From positions 1-23,458 of the forward strand of contig JAILIM010000018.1 in the NCBI GenBank assembly GCA_024695285.1: a DNA stretch of 23,458 nt, written 5' to 3'. This DNA comes from Bacteroidales bacterium (lineage in GTDB: Bacteria; Bacteroidota; Bacteroidia; Bacteroidales; UBA932). The position numbers and the translations under genes were made by a program. Of this stretch, positions 16,171 to 22,686 are shown in pieces (within the stretch, counting starts at the first letter, position 1; each line of letters opens with the position of its first letter). The notes beneath the pieces were generated by a model, which worked only from the letters and a program-made list of their open reading frames with translations, searched no databases and had not been told where the DNA came from.

Positions 16171-16963
16171 CTGACACCTTGGTTTTCATGTCTTTAAGCC
16201 GCTTGCGCAGCTGCAGGTTCTCGGCCGACATTTCGGCAATGCCTTCGTTGAGCTTCTTCAGTTCATCGTCACCTTCGAAGGAGTAGGTGTATTTCTTGTT
16301 GTAAGCCCGGTAGCCCTCCAGGCCGTCCAGCATCTTGTAGAGCGGATTGACGTAGTACGACAGGATGAAGAACAGCAGCATGAAGACCAACAGCAGGCCC
16401 ACGCCGATGGCGATTATTCCGGGGATGATGCTGCGGTAGAAGCCGCGCTCGAAGGTCTTGGAGTTCTTTTCCAGGTCTTTGTAGATGGCTGTCTCCAGCG
16501 CGTCGATGTCGGCCGTCAAAGTCTCGAAACTGGGCTGAAGGCGGTTGAAGTACCAGCTTCGTGAGTCGATGAAATAGGAATCCAGCACGCTCTCCAGCTC
16601 GAGGGAAGTCAGCACGTATGCCGAGCAGGAATAGACCACCGAATCGGTCAGGGGCTGTATGACGTTGGATTCCAGGGAAGTACGGAGGGAATCGCAGTGC
16701 GACAGGAAATACTCCTGGTCGAACTCCGGCACCTTGGTCTCCACCTCGTCGCCGATGACGGCGAGTATGTCGAGATTGTATTTGTTGCTTATGTCGGCAA
16801 GCTTGTGGGCTGTATTGAGACTGGAAATATCGTCGGCAATAAGGTCCGAAACGTAGGTGCTCATCTTGGCGTATTCAAGCACAGAGATGGTCGCCGAAAT
16901 CAGAAGGATTACGGCGATTGCGCTCAGACTTAAAGTCAATTTTGACTTAATTGACAGTTTCAT
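16145..16963 (-). CDS. Two-TM membrane sensor with HAMP-like linker, no output domain
   Basis: A 272-residue protein I cannot assign to a named family. TM1 is at about residues 9-29 and TM2 at 180-203, bracketing a periplasmic region of about 150 residues predicted to be helical, like four-helix-bundle or CHASE3-type ligand domains. After TM2 comes a proline (NPLYKMLDGLEGY) and then DDELKKLNEGIAEMSAENLQLRKRLKDMK, which resembles the two helices of a HAMP domain running into a coiled coil. The protein then stops: there is no histidine kinase, cyclase or methyl-accepting region. An ORF extending 56 codons further upstream would run through the promoter box, so I chose MKLSIKSK at 16963. It overlaps trkH by 26 bp, which suggests a role in sensing for potassium uptake. 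That role is inference. Confidence 0.75.
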   Translation of the reverse strand: MKLSIKSKLTLSLSAIAVILLISATISVLEYAKMSTYVSDLIADDISSLNTAHKLADISNKYNLDILAVIGDEVETKVPEFDQEYFLSHCDSLRTSLESNVIQPLTDSVVYSCSAYVLTSLELESVLDSYFIDSRSWYFNRLQPSFETLTADIDALETAIYKDLEKNSKTFERGFYRSIIPGIIAIGVGLLLVFMLLFFILSYYVNPLYKMLDGLEGYRAYNKKYTYSFEGDDELKKLNEGIAEMSAENLQLRKRLKDMKTKVSDELERNQP

Positions 16964-16988
16964 TATAAATTTTTTTACAAATTCTGTA

Positions 16989-16996
16989 CAAATATA
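16989..16996 (-). promoter_or_regulatory. Bacteroidota -7 box (TATATTTG) for the sensor-trkH operon
   Basis: The minus strand reads TATATTTG, identical to the box before the ABC ATPase gene and an exact TAnnTTTG match. It ends 25 bp before the ATG at 16963, nearly the same spacing as at the other promoter. A -33 TTTG is not evident. The leader after it is AT-rich (a run of As/Ts before the ATG), typical of Bacteroidota start regions without Shine-Dalgarno. Confidence 0.55.
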
Positions 16997-17008
16997 GGAA
17001 ATAATTGG

Positions 17009-17016
17009 TATTTTTG
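17009..17016 (+). promoter_or_regulatory. Possible -7 box (TATTTTTG) for the ROK regulator
   Basis: The plus strand reads TATTTTTG, matching TAnnTTTG, 20 bp before the ATG at 17037. It lies 12 bp from the oppositely oriented box, so the two divergent promoters share DNA and could be controlled together. A TCTG at 16983-16986 is the nearest approximate -33 element. Confidence 0.45.
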
Positions 17017-17036
17017 CATACGAAGCCCCATAAGCA

Positions 17037-18236
17037 ATGACCACAAATTTTCTTAATGACACTTCGAGCAAGAACGCACTGATCAAAAGATCCATCCTGA
17101 AATTGTGCATCAGCCACGATGAATCCAGCATTTCCTACTTCAGTAAAACGCTGGGAATCAGCGTGCCCACCATCACGAAACTGATCGGAGAACTCATAGA
17201 TTCTGGCTTCCTGCTCGACGAAGGAAAGATCGGCACCTCCGGCGGCCGCAGGCCCAGCATCTACGGCCTCGACCCCAACGCCGGATACTTTGTGGGCATC
17301 GACGTTGCGCGCCACCACTTCCACATCGCAATCACCGACTTCAAGGGCAACCTGCTCCGCTACATTGAAGATATAGAGTTCGTGCTGGAGTCCAACGCCG
17401 GCTCCTTCCGGGAGATGTGCCGCATGGTCAAGGACCACGTCATCGCGGCCGGCATCCCGTGGATCAAGGTGCTGTCGGCGGGCGTGAGCCTCTCCGGGCG
17501 CGTGAACCCCGAGCAGGGCTACTCCCTGACCTATTTCGTCAGCGACGACCTGCCCCTTAAAGACCTGTTCCAGAGGGAGTTGAACGTGCCCGTGAGCATT
17601 GAGAACGACTCCCGTGCACTGACCTACGGCGAGTACATGTACCTCGGCAAGAACGCCGACAAGGACATGATTGCGATCAACCTGAGCTGGGGCCTCGGAA
17701 TGGGCATGATACTCAACGGCCAGCTATACTACGGCAAGTCGGGCTTCTCCGGCGAAATCGGCCACTTCCCCTTCCTGGACAATGACATCATGTGCCGCTG
17801 CGGCAAGGTCGGCTGCCTCGAGACTGGCGCTTCCGGCTCTGCACTGCACCGCATGATAATCGAGAAACTGAAGGCCGGCCGCCGCTCTTCCCTCTCTTCG
17901 ACCTACAAGGAGACCGGAGGCATAGAACTCTCCGACATCCTTGGTGCGGTCAAGGACGGCGACGTGCTTGCAATCGAGTGCATAGGGGAAATCGGCGACA
18001 CCCTCGGCCGCGGTATCTCCGGCATTATCAACATCTTCAACCCCGGCCTGGTGATCATCGGCGGCCGCCTCATCGTCGGACGCGAGCACCTGCTGCTCCC
18101 CATCCGCACGGCCGTGAACAAGCTGTCAATGGAAAGAGTCGCATCCGACACCAAGATACGACTCTCAACCCTGGGCCGCAAGGCAATCGTCCTCGGCAAC
18201 TGCCTGCTGGCCCGCAAAAAGCTCCTGGGAATCTAA
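17037..18236 (+). CDS. ROK-family transcriptional repressor
   Basis: A 399-residue regulator. A winged helix-turn-helix lies at about residues 31-58 (ISYFSKTLGISVPTITKLIGELIDSGFL, read in sections). The ROK sugar-binding and ATPase-like fold follows, with FVGIDVARHH (phosphate 1 region), a catalytic-type IENDSRA (Asp191), and the ROK signature INLSWGLGMGMILNG. The zinc site is His243 in GEIGH with Cys253, Cys255 and Cys260 in CRCGKVGCLE. NagC, Mlc and XylR are characterised relatives that respond to sugars or sugar phosphates. Both the DNA-binding and the Zn residues are intact. Neighbouring genes do not reveal a sugar, and its own divergent promoter region is a plausible target. Its stop overlaps the rfbB stop on the other strand. 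Confidence 0.92.
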   Translation: MTTNFLNDTSSKNALIKRSILKLCISHDESSISYFSKTLGISVPTITKLIGELIDSGFLLDEGKIGTSGGRRPSIYGLDPNAGYFVGIDVARHHFHIAITDFKGNLLRYIEDIEFVLESNAGSFREMCRMVKDHVIAAGIPWIKVLSAGVSLSGRVNPEQGYSLTYFVSDDLPLKDLFQRELNVPVSIENDSRALTYGEYMYLGKNADKDMIAINLSWGLGMGMILNGQLYYGKSGFSGEIGHFPFLDNDIMCRCGKVGCLETGASGSALHRMIIEKLKAGRRSSLSSTYKETGGIELSDILGAVKDGDVLAIECIGEIGDTLGRGISGIINIFNPGLVIIGGRLIVGREHLLLPIRTAVNKLSMERVASDTKIRLSTLGRKAIVLGNCLLARKKLLGI

Positions 18237-19390
18237 CGTCCTTTATACATATCGTCGTAGTACTTCTGGTAGTCACCGGAAGTCACGTTATCCATCCAGT
18301 CCTGGTTCTCCAGGTACCAGCGAACCGTCTTCTCTATCCCCTCCTCAAACTGAAGCGACGGCTCCCATCCAAGTTCCCTCTGAAGCTTGGTAGAATCGAT
18401 CGCATAGCGCAGGTCGTGGCCGGCACGGTCCGTAACATACGTAATCAAGTCCATATCAGCACCTTCCGGCCGTCCGAGCAGGCGGTCCACCGTGTTGATC
18501 AGCACCCTGATAATATCGATGTTCTTCCACTCATTAAAACCGCCGATATTATACGTTTCCGCAATCTTCCCCTTATGGAAAATCGTATCGATCGCCCGCG
18601 CATGATCCTCCACATACAACCAGTCCCGCACATTCTCCCCCTTACCATACACCGGCAGCGGCTTACGATGACGTATATTGTTGATAAACAGCGGAATCAG
18701 CTTCTCCGGAAACTGGTATGGCCCGTAATTGTTCGAGCAGTTCGTCACAATCGTCGGCATCCCATACGTATCATGAAACGCCCGCACAAAATGATCGCTG
18801 CTCGCCTTCGCCGCACTATACGGACTATGCGGCTGATACTTCGTCTCTTCGGTGAAGAGCGTGCCGTCCATCTCCAGCGCCCCGTACACCTCATCCGTAC
18901 TGATATGGTAGAAACGGCATTGAACCGTTTCTTCGTGCGCGGGCGTTGTGGAGGCTGAAGGAAATTGGTTTTTCGAGCAGCCGCACGAAAAATAATTTTC
19001 TTCAGCCGCGTGGGCTATCTGCCAATTTAGCGGTTGCCAATAAGTTTTAGCGGCCTGAAGCAGTGACAGCGTGCCCATAACGTTAGTCCGAGCGAACGTA
19101 AACGGATCCTTGATGCTGCGGTCAACATGAGACTCGGCAGCTAAGTGAATAATACCGTCGACATGCTCCTCCTGCATAAGTTTCAGCACCCCCTCGAAAT
19201 CACAAATATCCATCTTAACGAACCTGTAATTCGGCCTGTCCTCAATATCCCGAAGGTTCGCCAAATTACCAGCATACGTAAGCTTATCCAGATTAATAAT
19301 CCTATACTCAGGATACTTCGTCACAAACAACCGCACCACGTGCGACCCAATAAATCCGGCCCCGCCGGTAATAATAATACAACGTTTCAT
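18233..19390 (-). CDS. rfbB: dTDP-glucose 4,6-dehydratase with an unusual internal insertion
   Basis: A 385-residue extended SDR enzyme that converts dTDP-glucose to dTDP-4-keto-6-deoxyglucose, the second step of dTDP-L-rhamnose synthesis. The NAD-binding motif is TGGAGFIGSH (8-17), the catalytic Thr-Asp-Glu is at 165-167 in STDEVYG, and Tyr191/Lys195 are in YSAAK. All expected catalytic residues are present. Residues 119-158, between LLQAAKTYW and RFYHISTDE, are about 40 long where Bacteroides homologues have about 10. This extra part (for example AEENYFSCGCSKNQFPS) has a composition unlike the rest and is encoded by a strong DNA palindrome. The gene starts in an ATGA overlap with rfbD and ends convergent with the ROK gene. 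The frame is intact, so the product is probably active, with an added surface loop. Confidence 0.94.
   Translation of the reverse strand: MKRCIIITGGAGFIGSHVVRLFVTKYPEYRIINLDKLTYAGNLANLRDIEDRPNYRFVKMDICDFEGVLKLMQEEHVDGIIHLAAESHVDRSIKDPFTFARTNVMGTLSLLQAAKTYWQPLNWQIAHAAEENYFSCGCSKNQFPSASTTPAHEETVQCRFYHISTDEVYGALEMDGTLFTEETKYQPHSPYSAAKASSDHFVRAFHDTYGMPTIVTNCSNNYGPYQFPEKLIPLFINNIRHRKPLPVYGKGENVRDWLYVEDHARAIDTIFHKGKIAETYNIGGFNEWKNIDIIRVLINTVDRLLGRPEGADMDLITYVTDRAGHDLRYAIDSTKLQRELGWEPSLQFEEGIEKTVRWYLENQDWMDNVTSGDYQKYYDDMYKGR
18953..19007. repeat. 55-nt imperfect palindrome inside rfbB (possible palindromic mobile element)
   Basis: Arms at 18953-18975 and 18986-19007 pair as 8 bp, one mismatch, 5 bp, a 2x1 internal loop and 7 bp, around a 10-nt loop AGCAGCCGCA. 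That is 20 paired bases. The left arm begins GGCTGAAG and ends TTTTTCG; the right arm begins CGAAAAA and ends CTTCAGCC. It lies wholly within the extra residues of RfbB. A second stem, GAAACGG-7 nt-CCGTTTC (18911-18931), lies at the junction with the conserved part of the gene. Confidence 0.8.
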
Positions 19391-20253
19391 TTTCCAAGAA
19401 TATTACCAATACAAACGGCCAGGCTGTCCCTCCAATAAGGCACATCCACGCCAAAAGTCTCTTTAATCTTAGTCTTATCCAGCACCGAATAAGCCGGACG
19501 CTTAACCTTCGAAGGATACTCCCAGCTGTGGCACGGCCGAATGTCACACGCCGTCTGCCCAGCAAGCGCCGCAATCTCCTTCGTGAAATCATACCAGCTG
19601 CACACACCCTCGTTCGAGAAATTATAAATCCCGTCCCGCCCCTCATACAGGCGCTCCTCCACAATCTTATAAATCGCGCGCGCAAGATCAAGCGCATACG
19701 TAGGCGTCCCTGCCTGGTCAAACACCACATTCAGCACCGGCCGCTCGGCCGTCAGCCGCAGCATAGTCTTCACGAAATTCTTTCCGAACTCGCTGTAGAG
19801 CCATGCAGTGCGGATTATAATATGCCTGCAGCCCGACTCCAGTATTGCCTGCTCTCCATGCAACTTGGTCAGTCCATAAACTCCAGTCGGCGTGCCCTTC
19901 ATGTCCTCCCGGCATGGGGTGTTATACACTTCTTGCCCGAACACATAATCAGTGCTGATATGCACCAAGAGGCCACCGGTGCGCGCCATTTCATCCGCAA
20001 GGATACGCACCGCCCCGGCATTCAGGCGCTCGGCAAGTTCCTGCCGGTCTTCCGCCGCCTCCACGTCCGTGAATGCAGCGCAGTTGATAATGGCCCCGAC
20101 CGATTCCTTCGAAACCATATCCCGCACCGCTTCAGCAGAAGTAATATCCAGCTCCTCCACATCGGTGAAGATATAATGGTCGCGCGAAGCGGCAGCCACG
20201 GCCCTGATCTCCGAGCCGAGCTGTCCATTCGCGCCTGTCACAAGTATATTCAT
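19387..20253 (-). CDS. rfbD: dTDP-4-dehydrorhamnose reductase
   Basis: A 288-residue SDR enzyme that reduces dTDP-4-dehydrorhamnose to dTDP-L-rhamnose, the last step of the pathway. The nucleotide-binding motif is GANGQLGSE (8-16), INCAAFTDVEAAED is the family's conserved loop, and the catalytic elements are HISTDYVFG and the Tyr/Lys of VYGLTKLHGE. FDQAGTPTYALDLA is another typical block. It sits between the UpxY-like gene and rfbB with ATGA overlaps at both ends. The partner genes rfbA and rfbC of the usual rhamnose set are not in the window and may lie elsewhere. Confidence 0.95.
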   Translation of the reverse strand: MNILVTGANGQLGSEIRAVAAASRDHYIFTDVEELDITSAEAVRDMVSKESVGAIINCAAFTDVEAAEDRQELAERLNAGAVRILADEMARTGGLLVHISTDYVFGQEVYNTPCREDMKGTPTGVYGLTKLHGEQAILESGCRHIIIRTAWLYSEFGKNFVKTMLRLTAERPVLNVVFDQAGTPTYALDLARAIYKIVEERLYEGRDGIYNFSNEGVCSWYDFTKEIAALAGQTACDIRPCHSWEYPSKVKRPAYSVLDKTKIKETFGVDVPYWRDSLAVCIGNILGK

Positions 20254-20768
20254 ATCTTTTCTACAGTATCCACATCCAAATCCATGGTCGCCGTGCCGAA
20301 AGTGCCGAGCCGAACGGCGAGACAGCGTCCTCCGCCAACTTCGAGAAGCTCGCTCTCCAATCCGGTCAGGGGGCCGCTCAGCACCCGCACCCTGTCGCCC
20401 GCCGAAAGCGGACTGTCCGACACGCGCACCGTGCCGCTCCCCTTCTCCACCATCATCCTGAACGCCTCCATCTCAGCATCACGCACCACCGACACTTCCC
20501 TTCCGGAAGAAAGGAAACGCACTATACGCGAGTCCGCGGCCAGTATAGCCCTTCTCTGCGAGTCCGTGCACCGGACAAAAATATAACGCGGAAGCACCAG
20601 GCACTCCACCACCTTGCGGCGGTCGCTCCAGCGATGCACCTCCCGGCGAAGCGGCAGGTAGTATTCCACGGAGCGTTTCCTGAGAGCTTCCGCGACGTTC
20701 TTCTCCTGGCAGCTGCGCACGCAGCCCACATACCAATGCAGGGCGTCAGGCTTGCTGCTTGGCGTCAT
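20250..20768 (-). CDS. UpxY-like NusG-family transcription antiterminator
   Basis: A 172-residue NusG paralogue. The NGN domain starts WYVGCVRSCQEKNVAEAL and continues YYLPLRREVHRWSDR and VLPRYIFVRC, and a C-terminal KOW segment follows (SAGDRVRVLSGPLTGLESE). In Bacteroides fragilis UpxY proteins act on RNA polymerase in capsule operons to prevent early termination. I chose the ATG at 20768 because the NGN domain begins shortly after it; it overlaps the preceding dehydratase gene by 23 bp. Its position is unusual: characterised upxY genes lead their capsule operons, whereas here it lies downstream of kinase and sugar-nucleotide genes. A LoaP-like specialised NusG is an alternative name. Confidence 0.9.
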   Translation of the reverse strand: MTPSSKPDALHWYVGCVRSCQEKNVAEALRKRSVEYYLPLRREVHRWSDRRKVVECLVLPRYIFVRCTDSQRRAILAADSRIVRFLSSGREVSVVRDAEMEAFRMMVEKGSGTVRVSDSPLSAGDRVRVLSGPLTGLESELLEVGGGRCLAVRLGTFGTATMDLDVDTVEKI

Positions 20769-22680
20769 ACTCGGAGAACTTCGAATTATTGGAGATGAAT
20801 TCGGGCACAACCCTCTTCATCATCTTCACCATTTCCGGAATCTCCACCTTTCTCGCCAGCTGTTCAAGGCCGGCAAGCATTTCCCGCGCCTCCGAATAAT
20901 CGTAGGTGCGTACCTTGGCGATGCGTATGCGGCCGTGCCTCGTCGGCTCCGTGTTCTCCACATTGGAAAGCACTTCCTCGTAGAGCTTCTCGCCCGGACG
21001 AAGGCCGGTGTATTCAATCTTTATGTCCTTGTCCACCGTGAGGCCGGAGAGTTCTATCATCCTGCGGGCCAGCGTGTCGATCTTCACGGGCTCGCCCATG
21101 TCGAACACGCAGATGCGGTTAGCCGTGTCCATGATAGCAGCCTCCATGACAAGGCGGCAGGCTTCAGGTATGGTCATGAAGAAGCGGGTGATGTCGGGAT
21201 GAGTGACCGTGACGGGACCGCCCTTCCGTATCTGGTCGCGGAAGCGAGGTATAACAGAACCGTTAGAACCCAGCACGTTACCGAAACGTGTGGTGACAAA
21301 ACGTGTCTTGCCTTCATGCTGTCCCTTTTCAATCGCGAGCCCGAGGCTCTGGACATAAATCTCCGCAAGGCGCTTGCTGCATCCCATGATATTGGTTGGA
21401 TTCACTGCCTTGTCCGTAGATATCATGACCATCTTCTCGACGCCGTACTCTATGCACTTGTCTGCCACAAAACTGGTACCGACAAGGTTCACCAGCACAG
21501 CCTCGCATGGGTTCTCCTCCATAAGGGGCACATGCTTATATGCCGCCGCATGGAATACCACGTCGGGCTTATGGGTACGGAATGCAAAATCCAGGCGGTT
21601 CAGGGAGCGCACATCCCCGATAATCGGAGTGAACTCAAGCCCCGGGAAAGACTCCTCAAGCTCAAGCCTGAGGTTATGCATAGGGGTTTCCGCATTGTCA
21701 TAGAGAACAAGCTTGGAGATACCGAAAGTTGCTAGCTGGCGGCAAAGCTCAGAGCCGATTGAGCCGGCTGCGCCTGTGACCATAACGGTCTTGCCGGCAA
21801 AGCCCGCTATGATTTCCGGCATCGATATCTGAATCTCGTCGCGCCCAAGAAGGTCTTCTATCTTGACCTCTCGTATCGCTCCGCCGCGGTCTTCGCCCAA
21901 CTCCCCAACCTCGGGAAGCATAAGCACTTTCATACCCAGGTCAGAGCAGAACTTGACGAGACGGCCGTTCTCAAGGCGTGCGTCAGATTTCTTTGTAAAG
22001 AGCACACCAGTGCATGAAAGCGACAGAGCCAGGCGGTCAAGATCTTTCTCATTCTCAAAGAAATAGACCGACTTGTCAGCAAACTTGGCATGCTTCAGCG
22101 AAGAATTTGGAGTTATAACGCCAACAATATTGTAGTGCGGGGAATTCCTGAAGCGGGAAATCGCCGACTCAGATTTGTCCGACGTGCCGTAAACCAAAAC
22201 TCTCTTGCACTTCTGGACCTCGCGTACTCGGGATTTATAGACGTCGTATACAAAAATCATCAGCAGACGTACCCCCAGCAACATGAAGAGCGACAGCAGG
22301 AAGTCTGACAGCAACATTACGGCAACTACAGATAAATACTCCACACGCGCAAATGCCAGCAGCGAGACCATTATCATCACCACCTTGCCCCCGAGGGCGA
22401 TAGCAAACTTGATAAGGTCCTTGAAACTGGTGTGGCGGATAATAATGGCGTAAGTCCTCATCGCGAGGAACATCACTCCGGACGCAAGAAGCGAACTGAG
22501 CAGCCATGTCAGCCAGAAACGGGTTTGGGCCACGAAAGCCGTACTCGGGAATGCCGAGGAAAGCAGGATAATAATCCCCGAAGCGGCGACGGACAGAATG
22601 ACATCCATCGCAAGCACAAGCTTCACGTCCAGATACTTGGACGCTATCCTGCGGAAATGGGATTCAAACCTGGGACTCAA
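20746..22680 (-). CDS. Membrane-bound UDP-sugar 4,6-dehydratase (CapD/PglF/WbpM family)
   Basis: A 644-residue protein. About four transmembrane helices lie in the first 145 residues, followed by a CoA-binding-like Rossmann domain (about 158-255) and a catalytic SDR domain. The NAD(P) motif is GAAGSIGSE (303-311) and HAAAYKHVPLMEENP is a family hallmark. The active site STDKAVNPTNIMGCSK shows Met432 where most SDRs have Tyr, with Lys436, as in PglF and WbpM. These enzymes make UDP-4-keto-6-deoxy-HexNAc for glycan initiation. No ATG exists between the upstream stop and the first helix, so the start is a TTG at 22680; the first ATG (codon 25, 22608) would remove part of TM1. It follows the kinase gene by 6 bp in the same frame. 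Confidence 0.92.
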   Translation of the reverse strand: MSPRFESHFRRIASKYLDVKLVLAMDVILSVAASGIIILLSSAFPSTAFVAQTRFWLTWLLSSLLASGVMFLAMRTYAIIIRHTSFKDLIKFAIALGGKVVMIMVSLLAFARVEYLSVVAVMLLSDFLLSLFMLLGVRLLMIFVYDVYKSRVREVQKCKRVLVYGTSDKSESAISRFRNSPHYNIVGVITPNSSLKHAKFADKSVYFFENEKDLDRLALSLSCTGVLFTKKSDARLENGRLVKFCSDLGMKVLMLPEVGELGEDRGGAIREVKIEDLLGRDEIQISMPEIIAGFAGKTVMVTGAAGSIGSELCRQLATFGISKLVLYDNAETPMHNLRLELEESFPGLEFTPIIGDVRSLNRLDFAFRTHKPDVVFHAAAYKHVPLMEENPCEAVLVNLVGTSFVADKCIEYGVEKMVMISTDKAVNPTNIMGCSKRLAEIYVQSLGLAIEKGQHEGKTRFVTTRFGNVLGSNGSVIPRFRDQIRKGGPVTVTHPDITRFFMTIPEACRLVMEAAIMDTANRICVFDMGEPVKIDTLARRMIELSGLTVDKDIKIEYTGLRPGEKLYEEVLSNVENTEPTRHGRIRIAKVRTYDYSEAREMLAGLEQLARKVEIPEMVKMMKRVVPEFISNNSKFSEYDAKQQA

Positions 22681-22686
22681 AACAGA

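Noticed and set aside
14989..16197. 402-codon plus-strand open frame opposite trkH
   Set aside because: Antisense to the TrkH pore segments; Arg/His/Gln-rich translation without family features.
16933..16948. AAGTCAA-TT-TTGACTT inverted repeat as an operator
   Set aside because: It lies within the first codons of the sensor gene and is largely explained by its Lys-Ser-Lys-Leu-Thr codons; only 7-bp arms.
17792..18958. 388-codon plus-strand frame spanning the ROK gene end and rfbB
   Set aside because: Out of frame with ROK and antisense to rfbB; basic low-complexity translation.
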